From: Lachnoclostridium sp.
Lineage (GTDB): Bacteria > Bacillota_A > Clostridia > Lachnospirales > Lachnospiraceae
NCBI GenBank assembly: GCA_015057755.1
Contig: SVDR01000005.1
Span: forward strand, 1-56,891
Length of the DNA stretch: 56,891 bases
Reading direction: 5' to 3'
Positions 43,586-52,586 of this stretch are shown here, piece by piece. Made by a program: the position numbers and the translations under genes. The notes beneath the pieces are model-generated. The model was not told the DNA's origin and did no database searches. It saw only the letters and a program-made list of their open reading frames with translations. Position 1 is the first letter of the stretch. The number at the start of each line of letters is the position of its first letter.

Positions 43586-44260
43586 TTATTTATTTTCCTC
43601 TTCTACTAACCGACATCTCACAGTATTCCTGGACTTGCCGCCCGGAGTACACGTAAACAACGTCAGATCCCACTCACCTGCAAGCATCCCCTCTACATCT
43701 TCAGCCAAGATCACTTCCTGCAAGGTTACCTCATACTCAAAGCGGTTTCCATCCATATCCGTAAAGATTACGCGGTCACCTTCCACCAGCTTACGGATAT
43801 AACGAAAATGGTTCTTGTAACTGTGTCCGGACAGGATCATATTGTTCAAATATGCAGAACCAACATAACGACACGGAGAAATTTTAAGACGCGCATCACT
43901 CCACTCGCTGATGATCGGAAGCTCCAGCTCTAATGTCGGAATCTCCACCACACCAATATACATCTGACCGTTGATCTCTTTCTCCGGCATTTTCATCGTC
44001 GGATCCTTCAAATAGTTCGGAACTTCTGTTTCTGCCGTCTGAGGCTCCTCAGCCTTTGCAGAACCGGATTCATGAGCCTCTGTACTCTCTGTTGGAATCA
44101 GCTGCGCAACCTCTCCTACGATCGCTTGCGAGGCCTGTCCGGCCCGATAATCATCCCAAATATTATAACCTGTTAGAAAAAGGGCTGCCACGATCAGCAG
44201 CAACCCTAATCCAGTAAACAGATTTCCTTTTTTACCAGTACGTCTATTCTTATTCTTCAT
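43586..44260 (-). CDS. Class D-like sortase
   Basis: A 224-aa sortase with one N-terminal helix (LFTGLGLLLIVAALFLTGYN), a linker, and the sortase barrel. Catalytic His is in ILSGHSYKNH, Cys in LFTCTPGGKS and Arg in RNTVRC. The TCTPGG context fits class D enzymes. It overlaps the end of the LPATG pilin gene by 11 bases, so it is part of the pilus operon. It may anchor the base pilin; this is inferred. Confidence 0.85.
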   Translation of the reverse strand: MKNKNRRTGKKGNLFTGLGLLLIVAALFLTGYNIWDDYRAGQASQAIVGEVAQLIPTESTEAHESGSAKAEEPQTAETEVPNYLKDPTMKMPEKEINGQMYIGVVEIPTLELELPIISEWSDARLKISPCRYVGSAYLNNMILSGHSYKNHFRYIRKLVEGDRVIFTDMDGNRFEYEVTLQEVILAEDVEGMLAGEWDLTLFTCTPGGKSRNTVRCRLVEEENK

Positions 44261-44987
44261 AACCATCACTTTCACTATTTCTGCGGCGGCCAAGTGCCAT
44301 CAGCACGATACCAGCAAGTACCAGAATCGGAACTGCCCACCAGAGTGTACCTGTTGCAGGGAGCACGGCAAGCGGAATACCAAGCTCTTCAAATGCACCA
44401 AGGACACCAAACAGATCCTCATCATCCACCGTGTCAACACTCTGCGGTGCCGCTGTCGGAGCCTCTGTTGGAGGTGTTGTCGGAGTGGATCCGCCTCCAC
44501 CCTCACGCTCACTGTAAGAGTTTTCAAAACCCACAGAAGCATACTTTACATTAACATCATCAATATAAAGAAGTGTTGTGGATTCAAAACCATCTCCGCT
44601 TTCCGCGTTTGTCACATACACTCTCATCTGATAAACAGTACCATCATAACTTCCTCTGGAGTGATTGCCTTTTTCCTGATGAACTGTATAGTTGTAAATG
44701 CCAAGTTTCGGGAAAACGATCTCCGGAAATTCTCCTGTTGTGCCTGATTTCACCTCAATCGTATAGGTTCCGTCTACGCTTCCTTCCGGCATCGGACACG
44801 CTTCATCCACAGCAGTCAGTACAATATCCAATTCCTCCGAAGAACTCGGATAATCTCCCTTATGCTCGATCGTAACCGGCAGTTTAATACTTGGATGTTC
44901 TGCCGCCACTGCATTGATACAAAGCATCTGAATGCTCAACATTGCAGCCAGCAATGCAGAAATTCCACACCTCAATAATTTCTTCAT
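44250..44987 (-). CDS. LPATG-type minor/base pilin (FctB-like)
   Basis: A 245-aa surface protein with a signal peptide (about 1-29, NAVAAE) and a pilin Ig-like domain (KSGTTGEFPEIVFPKLGIYNYTV), as in Spy0128/FctA-like pilins. A Pro/Thr-rich stretch (TPTTPPTEAPTAAP) and a C-terminal sorting signal LPATG with hydrophobic span and RRR tail follow. The proline-rich tail and LPxTG resemble streptococcal FctB, the pilus base. It lies 13 bases after the class B sortase gene. Confidence 0.85.
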   Translation of the reverse strand: MKKLLRCGISALLAAMLSIQMLCINAVAAEHPSIKLPVTIEHKGDYPSSSEELDIVLTAVDEACPMPEGSVDGTYTIEVKSGTTGEFPEIVFPKLGIYNYTVHQEKGNHSRGSYDGTVYQMRVYVTNAESGDGFESTTLLYIDDVNVKYASVGFENSYSEREGGGGSTPTTPPTEAPTAAPQSVDTVDDEDLFGVLGAFEELGIPLAVLPATGTLWWAVPILVLAGIVLMALGRRRNSESDGYEE

Positions 44988-45000
44988 ACCGTTCGTCCTC

Positions 45001-45771
45001 CTATCTGCCAGAATGCGGTTTCATTATTGTTAAAACTATCGTTCTTGCATCCGTAAATTCTGTGGAACAGGTCGAGAATAATAATATCTGCTGTTCCCCG
45101 TTCGTCTCTCTCAGTTCTGCAATCGTATCAGCATCGTAATACATTGCATTCTTCTCTGTAAAATCGAGAAGTTTCTTTATATCAGACTTGTATTCCTGCG
45201 GCTCGAAGATTACATCCTCCGAAGCTCCTACAAGCATACAAGCAAAGATTTCTAAGTCATAAATTCGATCCGGCAAGATTAGAGAACCAGTCTTGTTCTC
45301 ATGGAAGAATTTCTCATCCTTATACTTATCCAGATCACCAAACATCTCTCCGTCATCCATATGATGACCATACAAAAGATTTACAAGATCATGAAACTCA
45401 TGCTCATTTCGCGAATCCAGGTAAATGCTTCCTGCCAGTGCGAAGTTTCCGTATACATCTCGATTGATGTATGTCAGATTGGTATCTCCCTGTAAAACCG
45501 GGAAATCCACATTTGTATTATCTAGGCTCACCCACGCGCAGACATCTTCATTGATTGCCAGAAGCTCTTCGAAAGAAGCTCCTGCATCTTCCTCTGCTTC
45601 CACCACCTTCGGTTTCAGCTTGATCATATCTGCCTGTACGTTCTGCGCTGCTGCGTAGACCTGATTGTTATCCCAAAGTGCATATCCGGCATAAAGACCG
45701 GAAACACAAAGTGCTAAAATGACTACAAAATTCAGCAGGGAATTTGCAGCTTTCAGGATCCAACGTGCCAT
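45001..45771 (-). CDS. Class B sortase
   Basis: A 256-aa class B sortase with an N-terminal membrane helix, NTNVDFPVLQG, catalytic His in LLYGHHMDDG, Cys in LFSTCSTEF and Arg in DARTIV. It lies directly after the major pilin gene, as class B SrtC does in streptococcal FCT islands, and is the likely pilin polymerase. ATG 45771 with AAGGGAG upstream is preferred over the GTG at 45780. Confidence 0.9.
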   Translation of the reverse strand: MARWILKAANSLLNFVVILALCVSGLYAGYALWDNNQVYAAAQNVQADMIKLKPKVVEAEEDAGASFEELLAINEDVCAWVSLDNTNVDFPVLQGDTNLTYINRDVYGNFALAGSIYLDSRNEHEFHDLVNLLYGHHMDDGEMFGDLDKYKDEKFFHENKTGSLILPDRIYDLEIFACMLVGASEDVIFEPQEYKSDIKKLLDFTEKNAMYYDADTIAELRETNGEQQILLFSTCSTEFTDARTIVLTIMKPHSGR

Positions 45772-45796
45772 ACACTGCACTCCCTTCTTTCTGATT

Positions 45797-45832
45797 TAAA
45801 AATGGGTGCGGCGGGCGGAAAACGTCCGCCGC
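45797..45832 (-). terminator. Attenuating terminator between major pilin and sortase genes
   Basis: The 10-bp stem GCGGCGGGCG / CGTCCGCCGC (45808-45832) has a GAAAA loop and U-run after a 5-base gap on the minus strand. It would keep expression of the pilin higher than that of the sortase and base pilin. Confidence 0.75.
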
Positions 45833-45897
45833 ATCCTGATTGCTTACGCTATTTTCATTGTTGAATCGTGTTCTATGTACTTAGTTCAAAGTAATAA

Positions 45898-47061
45898 TTA
45901 GAACAGTTCCTCTTCTTTACGTTTCTTGGAGATGAAGCCAAGACCGCCGATGAATGTTAATGCAAGAGCCATGAGGTACGGCATGTTGTCGAGGGAGATA
46001 CCTGTGTCAACTACAACACCTTTGTTATTTGTAATTACAACCGCATCATCAATCGAATCATCTGTATCTTTAATAACCATAATAGTATCACTGATACTAT
46101 TAGTTGTCGCTGTCGCAGAATCTACAGAATATGTTGCATCATCATATCCATCTGTTGTTGTATAATCTGCTTCTTCAACAGTATAACTTACACCTTCTGG
46201 TATATTACTCAATGTAATAGTCTCTCCATGTTTAATATACAAATCAACACTTTCTTCTGTCCAAGAATTACCTTCGATTATTGTCGGATTTGTCTCTCCT
46301 TCATCACTTTCATAAGAACTACTGCTAATTGCAATATCAGAATTTACCTTTGTATCCGCTGGTGCCGTAAATTCTACAGTTACTTTGAAATATTTGTTCT
46401 GATCACCCATATTACCAGTAACAGTTTTATTGATACTCAAATTGCCAGCAGAATATGTGTTATAAAATTCTCCTAATTTATAGGTGGAGTTTTCTGCATC
46501 CTTTTCCGTTTCTTCTTCAGTATGTACTGCTGCAACACGGATGAGGCCAGATGAATCCTGTACAACTGTAACCGTTAAACTAATATCATTTGCATAATAG
46601 AAAACACCTGCTGTGTCTCCCGCTGTTTCTGTAATTTTATATGTGTATACGCCTACACCTTCATAAATACTATTTCCATCCGCATCATTGAAGTTAATGG
46701 TAATATCTTTTTTATATTTATCTGTCTTTCCTGCATCACCATCTCCATAAGAAATACTTGTCGTAATTTCCGGAACTGGCATATTTTCACTAGTAATGCC
46801 TACACCTGCGTCTTGTACATCATCTTTTACAATTGTAAAACTGAATGTTTCTTCCGGGCTAACTGCATTTAAATTACTTGTCTCTGCAAGCTTATAATAT
46901 TTAGTAATTGTAGCACTACTATCATCCCATTCCTTTGTGATAGTAATGTCTTCATTGTTCTGATCCTTTGCTGAAACATCCGCAAATGCTGGAACACTCA
47001 TACCCATAACCATACTTGCTGCTAAACCTGCTGCTAAAACTTTCTTTAAATTCTTCTTCAT
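45898..47061 (-). CDS. Major pilin (FctA/Spy0128-like) with VDTG sorting signal
   Basis: A 387-aa pilin. It has a signal peptide (about 1-27, VPAFAD), an FctA-type domain (about 35-200, ending near LGEFYNTYSAG) and a second domain opening LSINKTVTGNMGDQNKYFKVTV (DUF7601-like). The C-terminal sorting signal is VVVDTGISLDNMPY, a hydrophobic span and KKRKEEEL. The sorting motif is VDTG, not LPxTG. AGGAGG precedes the ATG. It is the likely shaft subunit joined by the class B sortase next door. Confidence 0.88.
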   Translation of the reverse strand: MKKNLKKVLAAGLAASMVMGMSVPAFADVSAKDQNNEDITITKEWDDSSATITKYYKLAETSNLNAVSPEETFSFTIVKDDVQDAGVGITSENMPVPEITTSISYGDGDAGKTDKYKKDITINFNDADGNSIYEGVGVYTYKITETAGDTAGVFYYANDISLTVTVVQDSSGLIRVAAVHTEEETEKDAENSTYKLGEFYNTYSAGNLSINKTVTGNMGDQNKYFKVTVEFTAPADTKVNSDIAISSSSYESDEGETNPTIIEGNSWTEESVDLYIKHGETITLSNIPEGVSYTVEEADYTTTDGYDDATYSVDSATATTNSISDTIMVIKDTDDSIDDAVVITNNKGVVVDTGISLDNMPYLMALALTFIGGLGFISKKRKEEELF

Positions 47062-47081
47062 AAATATTTCCTCCTATAATC

Positions 47082-47109
47082 TAGCTATTTATAAACCACC
47101 CTATAGCTA
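47082..47109 (-). other. Leader hairpin before the major pilin
   Basis: TAGCTAT (47082-47088) pairs with ATAGCTA (47103-47109) just upstream of the pilin ribosome-binding site. No U-run follows. It may stabilise the abundant pilin mRNA or mark a processing site. Confidence 0.35.
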
Positions 47110-47121
47110 TAATTTTTTAAT

Positions 47122-47658
47122 TTATAAGCTTCTTCTTCGAAGAATTGTTATAACCTTGCCTTTTACATCTTTCAAATCAATTGCACCATGATCTCGGCTG
47201 TCTTCCACATTGGTCCGATAATCACCCATGATAAACAGTTGATTTGCTGGAACTTTGTAAGGATATTCCATTCCTTCCTTTGCGAATGTCGGATAAAGAA
47301 TTTCGCCCGATTGTGTTGTACCATTTACCTGTAAAGAACCAGACTCATTCATGTTTACAACATCGGATGCACGTCCAATAATCCTTCCGACTCGCTGTTC
47401 ACCGTCCACTTCATAAACTACAACATCATTCTTTGTGTATTCCTGTTGTAATCGATATCCGATGATCAAATCACCATCTTTGATTGCAGGAAACATTCCC
47501 TGTCCCTTATTTTGAGTAATAAGGAAAACCTGCGTAAAAATTACGTACGCGGTAAGAGCCAGCACCACTACCCGAAAGAATAGATTTATATATCCTTCTC
47601 TTGTATTAAGTGCGATCCTACGGGCTCTGATAACGTCCGCTGCTGTAGCAGCCTTCAT
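47122..47658 (-). CDS. SipA-like signal peptidase homologue lacking catalytic residues
   Basis: A 178-aa signal peptidase I homologue with one membrane helix (VVVLALTAYVIFTQVFLI). The fold motifs are kept: DGDLIIG, KNDVVVYE, and MGDYRTNVEDSRDHG. The catalytic Ser position is Gly54 (GQGMFP versus GxSMxP), and the general-base Lys position is Gly91 (RVGRIIG versus VKRxIG). It should not cleave signal peptides. Streptococcal SipA in FCT pilus islands is inactivated at the same two sites and assists pilin polymerisation; the same role is inferred here from the order tip-sipA-pilin-sortase B. Confidence 0.88.
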   Translation of the reverse strand: MKAATAADVIRARRIALNTREGYINLFFRVVVLALTAYVIFTQVFLITQNKGQGMFPAIKDGDLIIGYRLQQEYTKNDVVVYEVDGEQRVGRIIGRASDVVNMNESGSLQVNGTTQSGEILYPTFAKEGMEYPYKVPANQLFIMGDYRTNVEDSRDHGAIDLKDVKGKVITILRRRSL

Positions 47659-47661
47659 CGA

Positions 47662-47937
47662 TTATTCATCACCCGTCCTTTCCTCTAACAGGGAAGCCCC
47701 CGCCTTATTCTCTGCTATAAGAGTTTCGTAGCGGATACGTTCCGCTGTTAAAGCCGCATCATATAGCTTATTTAGCTCATCAATCTTCTTCCACACGTCC
47801 TGTTCGCTGACACCGCCGAATAGCTGTTTGCGAAAGCGAACTTTCTTCAGCCATTCGACGATTGTCTTTTGTTCAGAATTTAATGGTGCCTTTTCCGTGC
47901 TTGGAAGTGATGGGTTATTTGATTTTTTCTTTCCCAT
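47662..47937 (-). CDS. Hypothetical 91-residue pilus-operon protein
   Basis: A 91-aa soluble, charged, mainly helical protein (VRFRKQLFGGVSEQDVWKKIDELNKLYDAAL). GGAGG precedes the ATG. The KQLFGGVSEQDVW segment faintly recalls the DivIVA-type N-terminal motif, but this is not firm. It lies between the tip pilin and the SipA-like gene, a position with no counterpart in streptococcal islands. The function is unknown. Confidence 0.72.
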   Translation of the reverse strand: MGKKKSNNPSLPSTEKAPLNSEQKTIVEWLKKVRFRKQLFGGVSEQDVWKKIDELNKLYDAALTAERIRYETLIAENKAGASLLEERTGDE

Positions 47938-47957
47938 TCACATATCCTCCGTTTCGC

Positions 47958-50900
47958 TTAGTCAAGATCATCATCTTTACGTTTACGGATGATTGTGAAT
48001 ACGATACCTCCGATTACTGCTAACATAATCAGGATGTAAGGAAGTGTATCCATGGAGATACCAGTGTCGATGATAGCGTTTTTCTCGTTGATAAATAAAA
48101 TATTATCGCTGGTATCATTTGCAACTGTTACCACTGTTGAATGTCCGGTCTGCTTAGTATCACTTCCAATAGCTGATCCAACCTGATAATAAGCTGTATA
48201 ACCATCAGCATTTTCTGTTACTGTTACTTTAGCTCCAACTGGCAAATTCTCAATGGTACGTGACTGTCCATGTTTTAATGTAAATGTCTTAGTATTGGTT
48301 TCAACCGAAGTTGTTCCGTTTGTACTATTGAAGACATTTAACGCATTTCCATCAGCATCGTTTACAGTTACTGTAAATGTGAAACTCTTATTTACATCAG
48401 CCATATTTCCTGTAACTGCTTTTGAAATAATCATTTCACTGGTGTTATTATAGTAGTTCGTAAATACCAAAGTTGGAATTGATTCAGAAATATCCAATGG
48501 ATTTCCATTCATTGCAACACTGCTCACATCGGATGTTCCATCGGCGTTCAATCTAATGCCTACAACATAAACCGTTGGATCATATTGCATTAAATCCATT
48601 TCTTCATCTATCTCTGTTACTTTGAAATAGTAATTTCCATCTGTTGACTGATAATCACTCGAACGACCACCAATTACAATCTTCTCTGTAAAAGAAGTAC
48701 TGTCTGGATTCTTTTTCGGTACACTAATTGTAGTACCTACATATGAATCTTTTGAAACAGAAACAATTGTTAAAACATCATCTGCAATTGTTACTGTACA
48801 CGGTGTTACTTCGAATTTAAATGTGCTTGCATCATCTAACTCTTCAAAACCAACTGTTGATTTACTAAGATTAAGTTCCTCAATGAAGTCGTAATCAGAG
48901 TTTGTAATAGTAATGTGTACTGAGTCACTTGGTGTGAAGTCGCCATACATTCCTAATCCATCAGAAGCAAGTTTAGGTTTTGTTCCATCTGTATCGTCGC
49001 TTGAACTTACTGTTCCTGAATAACTTGCCCTATAGGTTTTTTCTCCCTCGATTACTTCATAAACTTTGTAATGAGTACCTGCAAGAATTCCTTCAACCAT
49101 TAAAAGAGACTGACCTGCTTTTAATGTTACAATACTATCTGAATCAAACTCTCTAACTTCATTTCCATCCGCATCTTCTACAGGATTGCCATTGATATCT
49201 ACAATCTTGTACTTTGTTCCTACCGGAACTTTTGTCACTGTAGATGGACTATTACCCAACATAATTTTAATATCGAATTCAGAATCTGTTACTTTTGCTC
49301 CTGGCGGAACAACTTTTGTAACCTTCAAACCACTTAATGCACTCGTATCTACTTTGTTATTGTAGATAACATACTGTGTTTCATCATTTACTAATTCACC
49401 AGAAGTAAATGAAGTAAATGAACTCTCTGTGGTATTGATATCACCGGTTTCAGTTGTACCACCTGCGCCGTTAACTACATATTCAACACCATTATACTGA
49501 CCGGTAATTCCATCAGGCATAATTTCCTGAACAACATAAGTTGCTTTTGTATTGGAATTAAAGCCTAACATATTATCGAATCGAGCACTCTGACCTGCTT
49601 TCAAATAGAAGCATCCTTCACTATCAACAGTCAATGGATCATCAGTTTCGACAACTTTTCCATTTTCCAACAGTGTATATACAGTTCCAGCCGGTACATA
49701 AAGGTCATCAGTAACTGCTCCATTTTCAACCTTCAGTACTCTAAATTTGTACTCTACGCTGCTCTTAATATATTCTTTAACAACATCTGTTTCTCCGGAA
49801 GAGCTACTATCAGCCACTAACTCTTTCGTTACAGTTAAGGATTTCTCTGGAATCGGCTGAATATTGAATCTAAGATTACAGTTAGATCCTCCTTCACCTC
49901 GTTCCATATAGAAGAATGTTAATGTATGTTTAGAATAATCACTAAAGATATCTATAGACTCTGTCTTACCATTATCTGTATGTATTTTATCTACAGTGAC
50001 CGCTCCTGTTTTAAAATTAATGCTACCAGCATTACTTAAATGAATACCACCCATATCAAGTACGAGTTTTCCATCAATGAATACCCAAACATCATCATCG
50101 CCGGCAAAGCTGAAAACCATATCTTTACCATTGATCTGTCCACCCTTTGGCATAATAAAGTCAAATTCAACCATCATACCAAATAAGTAATTTGCACTTT
50201 CATTATTTCCTGCATATGGGTAATAAGAAGGATTTCCCTCAATTTCAGGACTTCTTATATCATTTAACGGCAAGAACTGTGGATCATCTCCTGAGTCAAA
50301 TCCAGAAGCAGTGGAATCATAATGCGGAACATCATATACTTCAAAGTTCCACTGATTTCCAGATTGGGACTGAACTACATGTGCGAAATTATCGTTACTA
50401 TCGTAATAATAATAGCCATCACCATCTTGTCTAAATAGATAGCTTAAATCGTTATAGCTAGTAATAGAACTATCAGTAGTATCTCCTCCAAAAAATTTAT
50501 TAAGATTATATGTAGTATCTCCACTGACATTTAAATCTGGATAACCATCTGCATTTAGTGTATCCTTTACGATACCCTGAACTACGCCGCTACCACTTCC
50601 AGTCCAAGCATTCATCCATCCGGTTTGATTACCACCAACTCTAAAGGTATCATTCCCAGTTCCTATACTCTGCGTACTGGTGCTAAAGTCTGCTAAATCA
50701 ATTCTGATAAGACCTCTTGTGTCTACTGTTTCAACTGTCTCTAATGGAATAATTGGATCATAAATCATGTAAACTTGATTATTACCAATATCATTCCATG
50801 AACTAGATGAAGTTCTATATTGCCAGCGTGATGATTGATAACGCACGCTATTGACTATCGTAGGATTATTTCCAATAGCATCGGAAAGGCTACCTGCTAT

Positions 50901-52586
50901 TACCGCTTGTTTAAATGCATACTCCGAAATATTTGGAGCATTTGTAGACAGCGTTACACTATTTGAAGCACTAATACTTGTAGGTTCGCCAATTTCTGTT
51001 CCCGCAGAATCGATCAATTTAATCTCCAGTTTCTGACCACCACTCCACGTAATCGTGAACGTCGAGAATCCATCAACACTAAACTCCGCTGCCACCACCG
51101 GCGCCTCGTCTACTTCCTTCACCTCAACGATACCGTCTGTCGCATCAGCAGTATCCGCTACGTCCTCAACCTTCAGTTCAACCTCTGCCTGAACGTCATC
51201 TGTTGCAGTCTCTGCGATATGGTGAACCATCAGGGATTCTGTATCAATACCTTCCGGTAATACTTCCGCGTTCATTTCAATGGAAACCTGTACGCTGTAG
51301 CCTTCATTCGGCTCTACTTCTTCGCCATCTTCATTGATGAAGCAGATATCAAGAGCCATCATACCATCGAATTCTCTTTCAGAAGCCACCATTGCTTCTT
51401 CTGCAGTTTTGAATTCCTCAGAATCTTCTGCAAGCTCTGTTACAACCAGCTCTACCTTCTCATCAAAGGCACCCTTAGCAACTTCCACGTTAACTGTGAA
51501 GTTATCAAGTTCTGCTGTGAATAAGCCGGATTTCTTCATTGTACTGTCTGTTACTTCCACAACTTCAAACTGGAATGCAGTTTCAGACACATAAGTCTTT
51601 TTGCCGCTCTTAATGTTTGCTTTCAGAGTTCCGAAGTATTCACCAGCCTCTGCATTTTCTTCTACCTTATAAGATACAAGCGCTGTGATTGTTGCATCAT
51701 CTTCACTAACAGAAGCCTCTATCAACTTAACCTTTTCGAATTTCACACCTGCGGTTGCAAGATCGAGTGTTATATCTGTGAGATCAAATACGTACTCTTC
51801 CTCTTCCTGCTCATATGCATCGGAGTCACTCGCAAACTCTGCGTTGGAATCCGTTGCAATCGCTGCATCAGAATCACTTGCAATTTCTGCGTTGGAATCC
51901 GTTGCTACCGGAGCATCTTCTGTCTCGTAGTAGTATCCGATGTCATTGAATCCCATTGTAATTTCAATTGTGTTTGTTTCATCCGGAATTAACTCGGTTC
52001 CATCTGTGAAGTCGATGGAAAGTTCATTGAATAATCCTACTGTAAACTGGAACTTTGTTGTTGCTGTTAAAGCCTCTCCGTTCTCATCATATCCGCCGCA
52101 GAAGAATTTGATCTCTCTACGGTTCAGAATATCTAAATCATAGTCCAGGGTTCCTTCAAACTGAAGTTCTTTTGTCTCGCCCGGAGCAAAACTCAGGTTC
52201 GTTACAGTTCCCTTTTCATTGATGCTCGCTTCGCCGCAATCTTCTGTCAAAATGAATTCTTTTTCTGTGAATACATCTTTATCATCCCTTAAAGAGAGCG
52301 AAAAATCTTGAAGTTCTTTTGACGAATTATTCTGCACAAATACATCAAGAAGGATCGTTTCTCCCGGTTCAAAGCTAGCACTTTCGGCCTGAACATAAAT
52401 TTCAATATCATCAACCGACTGTTCCTGGTAATTTACCTGAAGCCAATTGTTGGTCGCATATACCGGAACCATATTGATCGGATGAAGCACAGATGTAATG
52501 ACAAGCAGCATTGCCAACAAACTGCTGCATACTCTCCTATAAATCGTTTTTCTGGTAAATAATCGTTTCAGTTCCTTCACGATCAT
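47958..52586 (-). CDS. Large pilus tip adhesin with fibro-slime domain and IDTG sorting signal
   Basis: A 1542-aa surface protein. The signal peptide (about 1-44, VPVYA) is followed by an adhesin-type N-terminal region and an acidic repeat ATDSNAE/ASDSDA (about 227-256). A PA14-like fibro-slime domain (about 690-910, FSFAGDDDVWVFIDGKLVLD) comes next, then several pilin Ig-like/DUF7601 repeats (AVTGNMADVNKSFTF). It ends in the sorting signal IIDTGIS, a hydrophobic span and RKRKDDD. The start at 52586 follows AAGGGGGG and overlaps the previous gene by 4 bases. It is probably the tip adhesin; its ligand is unknown. Confidence 0.88.
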   Translation of the reverse strand: MIVKELKRLFTRKTIYRRVCSSLLAMLLVITSVLHPINMVPVYATNNWLQVNYQEQSVDDIEIYVQAESASFEPGETILLDVFVQNNSSKELQDFSLSLRDDKDVFTEKEFILTEDCGEASINEKGTVTNLSFAPGETKELQFEGTLDYDLDILNRREIKFFCGGYDENGEALTATTKFQFTVGLFNELSIDFTDGTELIPDETNTIEITMGFNDIGYYYETEDAPVATDSNAEIASDSDAAIATDSNAEFASDSDAYEQEEEEYVFDLTDITLDLATAGVKFEKVKLIEASVSEDDATITALVSYKVEENAEAGEYFGTLKANIKSGKKTYVSETAFQFEVVEVTDSTMKKSGLFTAELDNFTVNVEVAKGAFDEKVELVVTELAEDSEEFKTAEEAMVASEREFDGMMALDICFINEDGEEVEPNEGYSVQVSIEMNAEVLPEGIDTESLMVHHIAETATDDVQAEVELKVEDVADTADATDGIVEVKEVDEAPVVAAEFSVDGFSTFTITWSGGQKLEIKLIDSAGTEIGEPTSISASNSVTLSTNAPNISEYAFKQAVIAGSLSDAIGNNPTIVNSVRYQSSRWQYRTSSSSWNDIGNNQVYMIYDPIIPLETVETVDTRGLIRIDLADFSTSTQSIGTGNDTFRVGGNQTGWMNAWTGSGSGVVQGIVKDTLNADGYPDLNVSGDTTYNLNKFFGGDTTDSSITSYNDLSYLFRQDGDGYYYYDSNDNFAHVVQSQSGNQWNFEVYDVPHYDSTASGFDSGDDPQFLPLNDIRSPEIEGNPSYYPYAGNNESANYLFGMMVEFDFIMPKGGQINGKDMVFSFAGDDDVWVFIDGKLVLDMGGIHLSNAGSINFKTGAVTVDKIHTDNGKTESIDIFSDYSKHTLTFFYMERGEGGSNCNLRFNIQPIPEKSLTVTKELVADSSSSGETDVVKEYIKSSVEYKFRVLKVENGAVTDDLYVPAGTVYTLLENGKVVETDDPLTVDSEGCFYLKAGQSARFDNMLGFNSNTKATYVVQEIMPDGITGQYNGVEYVVNGAGGTTETGDINTTESSFTSFTSGELVNDETQYVIYNNKVDTSALSGLKVTKVVPPGAKVTDSEFDIKIMLGNSPSTVTKVPVGTKYKIVDINGNPVEDADGNEVREFDSDSIVTLKAGQSLLMVEGILAGTHYKVYEVIEGEKTYRASYSGTVSSSDDTDGTKPKLASDGLGMYGDFTPSDSVHITITNSDYDFIEELNLSKSTVGFEELDDASTFKFEVTPCTVTIADDVLTIVSVSKDSYVGTTISVPKKNPDSTSFTEKIVIGGRSSDYQSTDGNYYFKVTEIDEEMDLMQYDPTVYVVGIRLNADGTSDVSSVAMNGNPLDISESIPTLVFTNYYNNTSEMIISKAVTGNMADVNKSFTFTVTVNDADGNALNVFNSTNGTTSVETNTKTFTLKHGQSRTIENLPVGAKVTVTENADGYTAYYQVGSAIGSDTKQTGHSTVVTVANDTSDNILFINEKNAIIDTGISMDTLPYILIMLAVIGGIVFTIIRKRKDDDLD
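51817..51906 (-). repeat. Tandem 48-base repeat in the tip adhesin
   Basis: Two 48-base units encode ATDSNAEIASDSDA-type 16-residue repeats, with conserved codons between units. They form an acidic, flexible spacer, and the unit number may vary between strains. Confidence 0.8.

Noticed and set aside
51817..51906. Tandem repeat considered as a CRISPR-like array
   Set aside because: The repeats are in frame, encode acidic spacer residues and have no unique spacers or nearby cas genes.
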